Shown here: in pieces, positions 18,484 through 26,863 of the stretch
Layout of the letters: every line of letters starts with the position of its first letter
Numbering within the stretch: the stretch's first letter is position 1
Assembly: GCA_934444765.1 (NCBI GenBank)
Contig: CAKSDC010000011.1
Location: 1 to 62,160, forward strand
Direction of reading: 5' to 3'
Source of the DNA: an uncultured Oscillospiraceae bacterium
GTDB taxonomy: Bacteria; Bacillota; Clostridia; Oscillospirales; Ruminococcaceae
Length of the DNA stretch: 62,160 bases
The notes under the pieces: generated by a model
What the model saw: only the letters and a program-made list of their open reading frames with translations
Databases searched by the model: none
What the model was told of the DNA's origin: nothing
Made by a program: the position numbers and the translations under genes

Positions 18484-19326
18484 CTATCTTCTGTTACGCT
18501 TGCGTTCCAAAGTAGTTAGTACTATAGCGAACACTATAGTTATAGTCACGCCCAACACTATCCAAAATAGATAGTTAGTATATAAGCTAACACTACCTAT
18601 AGTATTGTCGGTTATCGTATTTTCAACTTCTGAAGTATAAGGTACTCTGTGACCTCTTACTAATAGTCTTTGAGTGTTCACACCATAGGGAGTACAAGTC
18701 AATAGAGTTACGTAGTCCATTCCCTTGACTATGGCTAAGTTAGAAGTATCTTGAGGTTCTACAGTTACTATCTGGTCTACTTGATAGCATAATATATCGT
18801 CCAATATGTGCAAGGTGAAGTAGTCGCCAACCTGTAGTAGGTCTAAGTCCGTAAATAGTGCGTAGTTCGGTAGTCCACGGTGTCCCGCCAATACTGAATG
18901 TGTACCCTCTCCGCCGACTGGTAGAGAACTACCTTGCAAGTGTCCAACACCTTTTTGAAGTACTTCTTCTTGTGTGGTGTGATATATAGGTATAGTGACT
19001 TCTATTTTAGGAATGTCTATATATCCCATGATACCGTCGTTTAGTAGGTTCAAACAGGAGTTATAAGTATCGTCTTGTGAAGTGGCACTGTTAGAGTTAA
19101 AGCTATCCGTTAAGGAGTTCTGTACAAGACTTCTATTATACTCTTGTGCCATTTGCCAATATTTAGAATAGTCTTCTTCTTGAGTAGATACTTCTTTAGA
19201 GTACTTAGATATTAACCGTTCGTTTCGATATAGGTTCCATTGATTAGCTATATAGGGATACGTTAGCAACGATAGACTTATCAAAAACAACAGTACTATT
19301 AGTATAGTGGAAAACTTTTTCTTCAT
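18484..19326 (-). CDS. srtC: Class C pilus sortase
   Basis: The 280-residue protein has an N-terminal membrane segment (5-25), a substrate lid region and a second hydrophobic segment near the C-terminus (about 248-270), the usual class C topology. The catalytic His is in VLAGHRGLP, the Cys in TLLTCTPYGVNTQRLLVRGH, with the Arg nine residues after the Cys. Class C sortases join pilin subunits through isopeptide bonds between LPXTG threonine and a pilin lysine. AAGGA lies 8 bp before the ATG. It follows the major pilin gene after a 64-bp gap that holds a strong hairpin. Confidence 0.92.
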   Translation of the reverse strand: MKKKFSTILIVLLFLISLSLLTYPYIANQWNLYRNERLISKYSKEVSTQEEDYSKYWQMAQEYNRSLVQNSLTDSFNSNSATSQDDTYNSCLNLLNDGIMGYIDIPKIEVTIPIYHTTQEEVLQKGVGHLQGSSLPVGGEGTHSVLAGHRGLPNYALFTDLDLLQVGDYFTLHILDDILCYQVDQIVTVEPQDTSNLAIVKGMDYVTLLTCTPYGVNTQRLLVRGHRVPYTSEVENTITDNTIGSVSLYTNYLFWIVLGVTITIVFAIVLTTLERKRNRR

Positions 19327-19350
19327 AGTATTAAATCCTTTATGTACACT

Positions 19351-19376
19351 AAGGGTGTGTAGCGTTACACACCCTT
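19351..19376 (-). promoter_or_regulatory. Stem-loop between major pilin and sortase genes
   Basis: AAGGGTGTGTA (19351-19361) and TACACACCCTT (19366-19376) form a perfect 11-bp stem with a 4-nt loop. It has no T run on the minus strand, so it is more likely a partial terminator or a stabiliser of the pilin mRNA 3' end. Either would make far more pilin than sortase. Confidence 0.65.
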
Positions 19377-19390
19377 GAGTTTAACTATAG

Positions 19391-20965
19391 TTATTCAGGC
19401 TTCTTTCTATTTTTGAAGTATAAGGCTACAGCAGTAGGCATACCTACACAACCAGTTAGAGCGAATAGCACGACACCCATACCACCAGTAGTAGGTAGGT
19501 TAGGAATTTTAGTATTCTTTATAGTGTAAGGGGTAGCCTCTTCCACGGTAGAGAGTTCGTTTAAAGATATACCAGTCTGAGTAGTAAATCCGTTATCTGT
19601 CTTGGTGTACTTGAACACCTTAGTAATACCGTTACCACTAATAGTTACTGTATAGGATAGTAGTTCGCCTTTATCGTTGAAACTGGTATCGTCTGTAGCG
19701 ACGTTGACAGTATACTCCGTAGTATTGATAGAGTATCCATTAGGAGCGGTAGTTTCTACTAAGGTATAAGTACCAGTGTCTAAGCCTTTGAAGTTTAGTC
19801 TACCGTTGCTATCAGAAGTTGCGGTGTACTGTTTTTTAGTAGTCTTATTAGTTAGTTTGAATATCGCACCATTTAAAGAAGCGTCTTTTTCGTCAGTCTT
19901 TAAGAGTTCGTTGGTGGAAGTAGCGTCTAATTCAAAGGTGTATTGATGAGTGATATCCGTAGAAGTGGTAGTAGTCGTAGGGGAGTTGCTATAAGTGATA
20001 GTTACGGTGTTATCGTTAGAGTTAAAGTTCGTAGTAGCGTCTTCGTTTAGCGTAGCGTCGTATGTGATATGTACGTTAGCTAAACCGTTCTGGAATATAT
20101 AGTCTTCATTAAAGGATATACTTATACTGTCATCGGTAGTGTCTATAGTGTAGTTAGAACTGTCTATATCGGAATACTTATTGGCATTGTCTTTCTGTGT
20201 AACTTTGATAGTGCCGTTCTTTAGAGTTAGACCTTCGCTTAGAGTATCCGAAACTTCAAAGGTAACGTCTTGATACTGGTCACTATATGAAGGTACTGTA
20301 GTATCTATTTGGAACGATACGGTATCACCTATAGCGAAAGTGTTTCCGTGATTAGCCGTGTTACCTTTGATGACTAACTTTTCTACAGTAGGTTTAGAGG
20401 CTTTGGCTACTACCTGTTTATCCTGTAACCACCAATAGTCGTCGTCTGTAACGTCTATAGAACCGTCGTCGATATCGCTATCGTTGGCGTAGTTGATACT
20501 TACTACCATAGGGTTATATACTACGTCGTTAGTACCAGTGACGAGTATCAAATAAGAACCTGCTCCTAATCCTGAAACGGAATAGTCTTTAGTCTTGCTA
20601 TCTTGAGTTAATGTTGTACTGTTTAGACTTTTAAGTAGTTTAGCATCGTTAGAGATATTCACCAGTTCGTCTAAGGTGATGTTGGTAGTATCTGCTATGG
20701 TAACTCCACTTACTGGAGTGTATCCAACCAGACCACTACCAGTAGTACCATAGGTAGCCTCTACTATCTTATAGGCAGTTACGGTAGCGTTATCTACTAC
20801 GTTTTTAACTGTGATACTTGCAGTATCGGTATTCATAGGAGTGTTAGTAGCAGTTACAGAAGAACCTTCCGTAGCGTATACAGATACTCCAGCAGGTACG
20901 GTAATAGCTAAGGACATCATACAAGCGATTAGTATTGCTCTTATACGATTAAACTTTTTCATCAT
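19391..20965 (-). CDS. Major pilin (SpaA/FimA-type, isopeptide-containing, LPTTG)
   Basis: The product is about 524 residues from the ATG at 20965, chosen because AAAGGAG is 10 bp before it; an ATG at 20974 is too close. A signal peptide (about 1-32) is followed by an N-terminal pilin domain and a linker with VVAKASKP, a likely pilin motif whose Lys is joined to the next subunit. Then come Cna-B domains, including the E-box TYTLVETTAPNGY needed for internal isopeptide bonds. The C-terminus is LPTTGGMG, a hydrophobic segment and KNRKKPE. It is the shaft subunit polymerised by the class C sortase next door. Confidence 0.92.
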   Translation of the reverse strand: MMKKFNRIRAILIACMMSLAITVPAGVSVYATEGSSVTATNTPMNTDTASITVKNVVDNATVTAYKIVEATYGTTGSGLVGYTPVSGVTIADTTNITLDELVNISNDAKLLKSLNSTTLTQDSKTKDYSVSGLGAGSYLILVTGTNDVVYNPMVVSINYANDSDIDDGSIDVTDDDYWWLQDKQVVAKASKPTVEKLVIKGNTANHGNTFAIGDTVSFQIDTTVPSYSDQYQDVTFEVSDTLSEGLTLKNGTIKVTQKDNANKYSDIDSSNYTIDTTDDSISISFNEDYIFQNGLANVHITYDATLNEDATTNFNSNDNTVTITYSNSPTTTTTSTDITHQYTFELDATSTNELLKTDEKDASLNGAIFKLTNKTTKKQYTATSDSNGRLNFKGLDTGTYTLVETTAPNGYSINTTEYTVNVATDDTSFNDKGELLSYTVTISGNGITKVFKYTKTDNGFTTQTGISLNELSTVEEATPYTIKNTKIPNLPTTGGMGVVLFALTGCVGMPTAVALYFKNRKKPE

Positions 20966-20980
20966 AGTGTACATTCTCCT

Positions 20981-23131
20981 TTAGTGTAATGGTTTAAACT
21001 TTCTAACCAAGATATAGTTAGACAACGTTAATAGTATAGTGCCACCTACAGTGTAGGCGATAGCCGTACATTCTGTACCAGTAGATGGCAATATGTACTC
21101 TAAGGTGTTAGCGTTAAGATAGGTTATACTGTAGTCTTTGCCCAGTCCTATAGATTGACTGTCTATAGATTGAACCTTATCGCCATTGATAGTAGTTTCT
21201 ATTAGTGTAGTAGAACCCTTATCTACTTCTGTAGTCCTGAATACTGTGTTACAAGGTATTCCCGATACGGTAGCGGTTTGACCTACTCTTAATGAAATAG
21301 TGCCGTTAGTGGTGGAATACTCTGTATCGCCTATGGTGTAACTATCGGAGTATGGTAGCCAAGTATCGCCAACTAAGAACTCTAACTTGACTTTATAGCT
21401 ATAGTCCATTTGAACGTTGTTGAGGTCTTTGCCGAGTTTGGTTATGTCTATACTTTGATAGTTTTCGGTAGTAGGGACGTTATTGAATATCAAGATACCA
21501 GAGTTAGAAGATACTCTGTCGGACTGCCAAACGTCTGTGGAAGTCTTAGTTACGTTTACGTTCTCTTGATATCCGTCATCATAGTATAGAGTATCACAAC
21601 TTACTGAAGAGTATTCTGTAGGGTCTACGTACACTTCCTGAACGTAGTAGTCGCTACTGGAGTATTCACTTTCAGAGAATACGGCGTACTGATTAGCCGT
21701 TATAGTAAACTCTCCGTCTGAGTTAGTAGTACCACAACCGACCTTTTCAAACGTATCAAGACTGTATATATCGTATTGAGTATTGCGTAGTACGTCTGCT
21801 ATGCCGTCCTGATTGTATACGTATAGTTTAAAAGTATAGTCAGTGTAGCCTCCAATTAGAGGCTTGCTGTCTTCGTCAAGGTAAGATAGCTTTTTACCTA
21901 CCATGATACTATTGTCTGGTACTGGAACGGTGTTGAACAGTAACTCTAAGTTAGAGGCACTCGCACCACGTTCAAAATAGAACACTTCCAAAGTGTGTTG
22001 AGAGTAGTCATAAAAAGTTCCCTGTCTATTGATAACGTCTGACTTAAAGATATCACTAAGTTTAGTCTTTGCGGAGTACTTAGAGTTGGCGTTTCCACTG
22101 GAATATGTAATAGTACCGTCTTTTAAGTCTATGTATCCAGAAGTAGCGTCATGAATACCACCTAAGTCCAATACTAACGTGCCGTCTATGTATACCCATA
22201 GGTCGTCGTCACCGCTAAAGTAGAATATGGTATCTTTATCGTTAATAGTACCGTCTTTAGCCTGTATAAAAGAGTACTTCATATGTGAACCGAAATGGTA
22301 GTCTAAACTATTAGTAGAGTTGATGACTTGACTAAAGTCGTTATTAAACGGATAGAAGCCGTCACCAAAAGGAGTATCGCCGTCACCGTTCAAAAACTTT
22401 GAACTATACGTACTGTTCTTATCGTATAACCAACCTATATTAGAGTAGCCACTATTATTGGGACTTTTTCTGTAGTGGTAGAGGTTAAAACTGTTAGTCT
22501 TAGTATCTAAAGTAGCACTATACTTTCTACTACTAAAGTAGTAGTATCCGTCGTAAGAACTGTTTTGACTTATAGTTACGTCGTTACATTGACTGCCGTC
22601 TACAAACAGACCACTAACACCAAAGTATGCGTTAGTAACTCCAGAAGTATCTTTATCGAATAGGTAGTTTAAACTTGACCTATTACCTACTCTTAACACC
22701 GGAAAACCGTCGCTACCTAAAGAGTTTTTAAGTATTCCTTGATAGGAGTTACTGTTACCCGTCCAGTTATTCCACGCTTTGCCAGTGTTACTCTTAGAAA
22801 AGGTGAAGTTTCGGTATGAACCGTTCAATACGTTGATAGTGTTAGCGTCGTAGTCGAATAGGTCGAACTGTATGTTAGAAGTATCTTTTATTAAAGCACT
22901 ATCTACAGAGTTGCCTAATACATATCCCAACTGATTACTATTATACGTAGTTACACTTTGCGTACTGTTGGAGTAGTAGTCTATAGTATCTGTTTGAGAG
23001 TTTCCTATACTCATACAAGAGACTATCGGATTAAAATAGTCACTGCTTATCACATATAGTATAGGCAACATTAAGATAGTAAGCGTTCTATGTAGTAGCT
23101 TTTTGGCTTTAAGTGTATTACGTACCAACAC
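20981..23131 (-). CDS. Pilus tip adhesin with PA14/fibro-slime-type domain and LPSTG anchor
   Basis: The product is about 716 residues from GTG 23131; AAAGGA lies 9 bp upstream, whereas the longer TTG start at 23155 has no ribosome-binding site. An N-terminal hydrophobic export signal precedes a carbohydrate-binding PA14/fibro-slime-like domain with FYFSGDDDLWVYIDG and LVLDLGGIHDATSGYI, whose acidic run probably binds calcium and sugars. Cna-B/SpaA-type repeats follow, then the sorting signal YILPSTG, a hydrophobic stretch and the basic tail RKFKPLH. It is first in the pilus operon, the usual place for the tip adhesin. A role in attaching to plant or mucin glycans is inference. Confidence 0.88.
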   Translation of the reverse strand: MLVRNTLKAKKLLHRTLTILMLPILYVISSDYFNPIVSCMSIGNSQTDTIDYYSNSTQSVTTYNSNQLGYVLGNSVDSALIKDTSNIQFDLFDYDANTINVLNGSYRNFTFSKSNTGKAWNNWTGNSNSYQGILKNSLGSDGFPVLRVGNRSSLNYLFDKDTSGVTNAYFGVSGLFVDGSQCNDVTISQNSSYDGYYYFSSRKYSATLDTKTNSFNLYHYRKSPNNSGYSNIGWLYDKNSTYSSKFLNGDGDTPFGDGFYPFNNDFSQVINSTNSLDYHFGSHMKYSFIQAKDGTINDKDTIFYFSGDDDLWVYIDGTLVLDLGGIHDATSGYIDLKDGTITYSSGNANSKYSAKTKLSDIFKSDVINRQGTFYDYSQHTLEVFYFERGASASNLELLFNTVPVPDNSIMVGKKLSYLDEDSKPLIGGYTDYTFKLYVYNQDGIADVLRNTQYDIYSLDTFEKVGCGTTNSDGEFTITANQYAVFSESEYSSSDYYVQEVYVDPTEYSSVSCDTLYYDDGYQENVNVTKTSTDVWQSDRVSSNSGILIFNNVPTTENYQSIDITKLGKDLNNVQMDYSYKVKLEFLVGDTWLPYSDSYTIGDTEYSTTNGTISLRVGQTATVSGIPCNTVFRTTEVDKGSTTLIETTINGDKVQSIDSQSIGLGKDYSITYLNANTLEYILPSTGTECTAIAYTVGGTILLTLSNYILVRKFKPLH

Positions 23132-23241
23132 ATAATCATATCCTTTCTGTTGCAAGTATGCTAAGTGTTAAGTTCCATTGGACAATAGTCTATTATATTA
23201 ATGTAGTATGGATAATATTCATAATATTTTAAAAAAGTTGT

Positions 23242-23275
23242 AAAAAGGCACCGTGAACTAACTGTCCACAGTGCC
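23242..23275 (-). terminator. Terminator downstream of enolase (minus strand)
   Basis: On the minus strand GGCACTGTG pairs with CACGGTGCC (one G-U pair) around an 11-nt loop and is followed by TTTTT. It ends transcripts of eno about 230 nt after its stop codon and separates them from the pilus operon. Confidence 0.85.
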
Positions 23276-23324
23276 AAGAACGAACTATATTATAATTATA
23301 TATATCACATACCTAATTCAATCC

Positions 23325-23423
23325 ACAGTCGGTAATTTCACAGAGTCTGACAAGCCAGCAGAACACTGACTGTAGTTTGCCTCATGTCAGTGGGGGATAC
23401 CGATTTCTCTCCGCCCACCACTG
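23325..23423 (-). other. Structured 3' region between eno and its terminator, with mutually exclusive hairpins
   Basis: No gene is seen between 23132 and 23504. Besides the terminator and an element remnant, this part can fold three ways: ACAGTC/GACTGT (23325-23330 with 23368-23373), CACTGAC/GTCAGTG (23364-23370 with 23386-23392), and CAGTGG/CCACTG (23388-23393 with 23418-23423). The last two share bases and exclude each other. It may be decayed transposon sequence (omega-RNA-like) or a regulatory 3' UTR. Confidence 0.4.
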
Positions 23424-23441
23424 CCGTTATTTTTCCTACTT

Positions 23442-23499
23442 GCAATTCATCTCACTCACCTATAGAGGTGGGAGAATCCTTGCTATTATTTGTTAAAGT
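23442..23499. repeat. Degenerate IS605-type element end (copy B)
   Basis: GCAATTCATC, an imperfect hairpin around CACCTATAGAGGTG, and the tail CCTTGCT-a-TTATTT-GTTAAA align along their whole length with copy A at 955-1008, with scattered substitutions. No transposase gene is beside it, so it is the scar of an element or of a non-autonomous derivative. It ends 6 bp before the enolase stop codon. Confidence 0.65.
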
Positions 23500-23504
23500 G
23501 AGTA

Positions 23505-24794
23505 TTAGAAGCAGTTATGACCTCTGTACTTAGCAGAGTCGCCAAGAGCCTCTTCAATTCTTAATAGTTGATTGTACTTAGCTACACGTTCACTTCTTGA
23601 AGGTGCGCCAGTCTTAATTTGAGCAGTATTTAAAGCTACTGCTAAGTCAGCTATAGTAGTATCGGCAGTTTCACCTGAACGGTGAGAAGATATAGCAGTA
23701 TATCCAGCCTTATGAGCCATCTTAATAGCCTCTAAAGTTTCGGATACAGAACCTATTTGGTTTAACTTGATTAGGATAGAGTTACCACAACCTAATTCGA
23801 TACCCTTGCTTAGACGTTCAGTATTAGTAACGAATAGGTCGTCACCTACTAATTGAACCTTATCTCCAAGAGTAGCAGTTAGCTTTTTCCAACCTTCCCA
23901 GTCTTCCTCGTCAAGAGCGTCTTCGATAGACTTGATAGGGTACTTTTCTACTAAAGACTTCCAGTGTTCGATTAGTTCTTCAGAAGTAAACTCTTTACCA
24001 CACTTAGGAAGTCTGTAGTGACCAACTCCCTTTTCAGTATCTTTCCACTCACTCGATGCAGCGTCCATAGCAATAACAAAGTCATCATAAGGTTTGTAAC
24101 CAGCTTTCTTAACAGCCTCTAAGATAACCTCAATAGTTTCTTCGTCGCTTGATAGGTTAGGAGCAAAACCGCCTTCGTCACCTACAGCAGTAGATAAGCC
24201 CTTAGCCTTTAGTATGCTTTGTAGAGCGTGGAATACTTCAGCACACCAACGTAGACCTTCCTTGAAAGAAGAAGCACCTACAGGCATAATCATAAACTCT
24301 TGAACGTCTACAGTGTTACCAGCGTGAGCGCCACCGTTTAGAATGTTCATCATAGGTACAGGAAGTACGTTACCTTGTGCACCACCTAAGAAACGATATA
24401 GTGGAATATCTAAAGCGTTAGCAGTAGCTCTTGCACAGGCGATAGATACTGCTAATATAGCGTTTGCACCTAAGTTAGACTTGTCCTTAGTGCCGTCTGC
24501 CTTAATCATAGTTTGGTCTACAAGGTATGTATCGAAAGCGTCTACGCCCTTTAGTACGTCGTTGATAGTAGTATTTACGTTTTCTACAGCCTTAGATACG
24601 CCCTTACCACCGTAGCGAGCCTTGTCGCCGTCACGAAGTTCAAGAGCCTCGAATATACCAGTAGAAGCACCACTTGGAGCAGTACCTCTGCCAACTATAC
24701 CGCATTCTAATAGAACCTCAGCTTCAACGGTAGGATTGCCTCTGCTATCGAGGATTTCTCTACCTATAACTTGTTTAATCTTAGTATTAACCAT
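23505..24794 (-). CDS. eno: Enolase (phosphopyruvate hydratase)
   Basis: The 429-residue protein matches enolase end to end. It has the N-terminal REILDSRGNPTVEAEV, the substrate loop GAPSGASTG, metal ligands in VIAMDAASSEW, SIEDALDEEDWEGW and LVGDDLFVTN, the signature ILIKLNQIGSVSET, and SHRSGETADTTIADLAV. It interconverts 2-phosphoglycerate and phosphoenolpyruvate in glycolysis, here also supplying PEP for the PTS encoded nearby. It is a single-gene unit with its own promoter and terminator. A second, operator-associated promoter farther upstream may read into it. Confidence 0.98.
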   Translation of the reverse strand: MVNTKIKQVIGREILDSRGNPTVEAEVLLECGIVGRGTAPSGASTGIFEALELRDGDKARYGGKGVSKAVENVNTTINDVLKGVDAFDTYLVDQTMIKADGTKDKSNLGANAILAVSIACARATANALDIPLYRFLGGAQGNVLPVPMMNILNGGAHAGNTVDVQEFMIMPVGASSFKEGLRWCAEVFHALQSILKAKGLSTAVGDEGGFAPNLSSDEETIEVILEAVKKAGYKPYDDFVIAMDAASSEWKDTEKGVGHYRLPKCGKEFTSEELIEHWKSLVEKYPIKSIEDALDEEDWEGWKKLTATLGDKVQLVGDDLFVTNTERLSKGIELGCGNSILIKLNQIGSVSETLEAIKMAHKAGYTAISSHRSGETADTTIADLAVALNTAQIKTGAPSRSERVAKYNQLLRIEEALGDSAKYRGHNCF

Positions 24795-24841
24795 TTTAAA
24801 AATCCTTTCTTATTTAAGAATAATATATTATATATGGAAGT

Positions 24842-24870
24842 ATTATAACTTTCCATAGGGTTCACAAAAA
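24842..24870 (-). promoter_or_regulatory. Proximal promoter of eno
   Basis: On the minus strand TTTTTG (24865-24870) and TATAAT (24842-24847) are separated by 17 bp. AGAAAGGA lies before the ATG at 24794. Confidence 0.55.
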
Positions 24871-24894
24871 AATAATAGGATAGTATAAAGATAT

Positions 24895-24953
24895 CATATT
24901 GCGATTGTTGAACGCCGAAAGGAGTTTAAAGGTTCAACAATCTATACAATATG
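24895..24953 (-). ncRNA. Candidate regulatory RNA hairpin with an anti-Shine-Dalgarno loop
   Basis: GATTGTTGAAC (24903-24913) and GTTCAACAATC (24932-24942) form a perfect 11-bp stem, extended by CATATTG/CAATATG across a small bulge. On the minus strand the 18-nt loop contains ACTCCTTTC, complementary to a ribosome-binding site. A minus-strand promoter (25015-25042) with the GTTAGC operator lies upstream, so a transcript from about 25008 would carry this hairpin. It could be a small RNA or the leader of eno. No U-run directly follows the stem, so its 3' end is uncertain. Confidence 0.4.
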
Positions 24954-24975
24954 AAAAATTATTCTAACCAATTGA

Positions 24976-24991
24976 GTTAGCATAGGCTAAC
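24976..24991. promoter_or_regulatory. Palindromic operator, copy 1 (GTTAGCATAGGCTAAC)
   Basis: It is an inverted repeat GTTAGC/GCTAAC-type, one of six near-identical copies in the window. It lies just downstream of the predicted start of the minus-strand promoter 25015-25042, where a repressor would block transcription. A further CTAACC half-site follows at about 25001. Confidence 0.7.
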
Positions 24992-25014
24992 CATACCATA
25001 CTAACCATGAATAT

Positions 25015-25042
25015 ATTATAACATATATTTATGATTTGTCAA
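25015..25042 (-). promoter_or_regulatory. Minus-strand promoter directed toward the hairpin RNA and eno
   Basis: On the minus strand TTGACA (25037-25042) and TATAAT (25015-25020) are 16 bp apart. Both hexamers are perfect consensus. The operator at 24976-24991 lies about 15-30 bp after the predicted start. Confidence 0.7.
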
Positions 25043-25114
25043 GTAGGATATTAAAATTTTTTGAAGTTTTTTGTACGCTCCATAGTTAATAAGACTTTTT
25101 AGTCATAATGCTAC

Positions 25115-25143
25115 TTGACATAGTATAAAATAAGTACTATAAT
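25115..25143 (+). promoter_or_regulatory. Promoter of the methyltransferase operon
   Basis: TTGACA (25115-25120) and TATAAT (25138-25143), both perfect, are separated by 17 bp. Operator copy 2 follows just after the expected start site, which implies tight repression of a strong promoter. Confidence 0.85.
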
Positions 25144-25156
25144 ATATCTATACTCG

Positions 25157-25172
25157 GTTAGACTATGCTAAC
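25157..25172. promoter_or_regulatory. Palindromic operator, copy 2 (GTTAGACTATGCTAAC)
   Basis: It shares the GTTAG-N6-CTAAC core with the other five copies and sits about 14 bp after the -10 box of the promoter at 25115-25143. Confidence 0.7.
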
Positions 25173-25209
25173 TGAATGCGATAATATCATAATAAGGAGT
25201 TTTTAAAGT

Positions 25210-25860
25210 ATGTTGACTAAAGAACAGTATAAGGAATATTCAAGAAAAGAGTTCGATGAGGCGGCTAAAACGTTTGAAAATCAAAGTGTTACTAATATAT
25301 ACAGTATGTGCAAAGAAGACTATCCCGACATACTGGCGGAACTTGAAAAAGAACCTTTTACGTACCTATTAGATGCAGGTTGTGGAACGGGTGCGGTTAT
25401 ATATCTACTAAAACAGAAGTATCCTGATAAGTATTACACAGGCATAGACCTTTCCAGTAAGATGATAGAAGTAGCTAATAAAAAGGCTCTACCAAACGTT
25501 AAGTTCATACAGGGCGATTGCGAAAACTTACCATTTAATAAAAACTCTTTTGACGTGGTTACGTGTTCGCAGAGTTTTCACCATTACCCTACACCGGAAA
25601 ATTTTTTTAAGAGTGTATATAACGTTCTTAAACCGAACGGAAGACTTATCCTAAGAGATATGACCGCTGGTAAGTATATTACTAAACTTATTAACGCAGT
25701 GGAATTTCCTATCGCAAACAACATATTCCACAAAGGCGACGTTAAAATATATACTAAAGAAGATATTCAAAGACTATGTAATATTAGCGGACTAACTCTT
25801 GAACTGTTTGAGCAACGCAAAGGCTTTAGGCTACACTGTGTATGTCGCAAATCAAAGTAA
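25210..25860 (+). CDS. Class I SAM-dependent methyltransferase
   Basis: The 216-residue protein has motif I LLDAGCGTGAVIYLL, the acidic end of strand 2 in YYTGIDLSSKMI, the adenine-binding FIQGDCENLPF and the post-motif DVVTCSQSFHHYPTPENF, all typical of UbiE-like small-molecule methyltransferases. The substrate cannot be read. It is the first gene of a three-gene operon whose promoter carries the operator also found before the NRPS operon. It could therefore tailor that product or its precursor, but this is inference. The next gene starts 17 bp after its stop. Confidence 0.88.
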   Translation: MLTKEQYKEYSRKEFDEAAKTFENQSVTNIYSMCKEDYPDILAELEKEPFTYLLDAGCGTGAVIYLLKQKYPDKYYTGIDLSSKMIEVANKKALPNVKFIQGDCENLPFNKNSFDVVTCSQSFHHYPTPENFFKSVYNVLKPNGRLILRDMTAGKYITKLINAVEFPIANNIFHKGDVKIYTKEDIQRLCNISGLTLELFEQRKGFRLHCVCRKSK

Positions 25861-25877
25861 AGGAAGTTGTACGTATT

Positions 25878-26849
25878 ATGAAAGTATTAGTATATGGTGC
25901 TGGCATCATAGGAAGTTATATCGCACACGTACTGTGCGAAAATGGTCATCAAGTAGACCTATTGGCAAGAGGTAAACGTAAACAAGACTTGACCAAGTAC
26001 GGTTTAGTGATATATCATCAACTACAGAAAGTGGAAACTAAAGATACTCCTACTATAGTAGATAGTCTGAACCGTGATACTCACTACGACGTGATATTCG
26101 CAGTTATGCAACACTACCAAATGCAACTCATCTTAGACGACTTAGCCTCGGCTAATACTAATATAGTAGTACTAATAGGCAACAATATGACCTCTAAGAG
26201 TATGAACGACTATATTCTTGAACGTTCAGTAAACGATAAAAAGGTTCTGTTTGGATTTAGTGGTACTGGTGGAAAGTATCAAGACGGTAAGTTAATCTGT
26301 GCAAGGTTCGGAAGTGCAAGGTTGGTCTGTGGTTGTGTGGGTCATGAAGTAGACGCTTCCACTATGCAGACTTTAAACAGTATATTCACGGGAAAGTATA
26401 ACGTGGTGTACTCCCCTGATATGAACAGTTGGTTGATGTGTCATGCTACGGCAGTGCTACCTTTAGCGTACGTATGCTATGCTAACGATTGCGACCTAAC
26501 TAAAGCTACCATGAAAGAAGTATCTATGGTAGTCGAGGCTATGCGTGAGGGGTACGACCTACTAAAAAGTTCAGGATATTCTATACTACCTGAAGGGGAA
26601 TATCAGTCTGTAAGCAAACCGTTAAATAGACTATGGGTAGCAGTATTCTACTGGTTAGTGTTTAAGATTAGAAACGTCGGTGAAATGGCAGTAAGTAACC
26701 ATTGCAAGTCGGCACATAAAGAACTCCATGGGTTAGAAACCTGTCTATTGGAACTACGCAAAGCTAATCCTAACGTTGCTATGCCTAACTTCGACGCTCT
26801 AAAGCGTAACTGTCCAAGTTGGGAGAGTATGTACGACGTATCTAAATGA
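25878..26849 (+). CDS. Ketopantoate reductase-like (ApbA/PanE family) dehydrogenase
   Basis: The product starts at the ATG at 25878 (MKVLVYGAGIIGSYIA), which gives the Rossmann GxGxxG at the N-terminus; the longer frame start at 25842 overlaps the previous gene without need. The length of 323 residues and YDVIFAVMQHYQM followed by IVVLIGNNM (NxM) match the ApbA/PanE family, which reduces 2-keto acids with NADPH. Family members also act in natural-product pathways. The gene ends AAA TGA TAG, that is, TGA followed at once by TAG in the same frame. The next gene is translationally coupled. Confidence 0.8.
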   Translation: MKVLVYGAGIIGSYIAHVLCENGHQVDLLARGKRKQDLTKYGLVIYHQLQKVETKDTPTIVDSLNRDTHYDVIFAVMQHYQMQLILDDLASANTNIVVLIGNNMTSKSMNDYILERSVNDKKVLFGFSGTGGKYQDGKLICARFGSARLVCGCVGHEVDASTMQTLNSIFTGKYNVVYSPDMNSWLMCHATAVLPLAYVCYANDCDLTKATMKEVSMVVEAMREGYDLLKSSGYSILPEGEYQSVSKPLNRLWVAVFYWLVFKIRNVGEMAVSNHCKSAHKELHGLETCLLELRKANPNVAMPNFDALKRNCPSWESMYDVSK

Positions 26850-26863
26850 TAGGAAGTGTTATT

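Noticed and set aside
23318..23499. CRISPR-like or complete MITE element
   Set aside because: There are no regularly spaced repeats, and only one end matches the IS605-type terminus; the other boundary cannot be set.
17254..26849. UGA fully reassigned as a sense codon (mycoplasma- or Gracilibacteria-like code)
   Set aside because: About 40 genes read through at full family length with no internal TGA, and tryptophan is always TGG. Only a single TGA falls in conserved coding sequence, so at most UGA is rare, weak or recoded locally.
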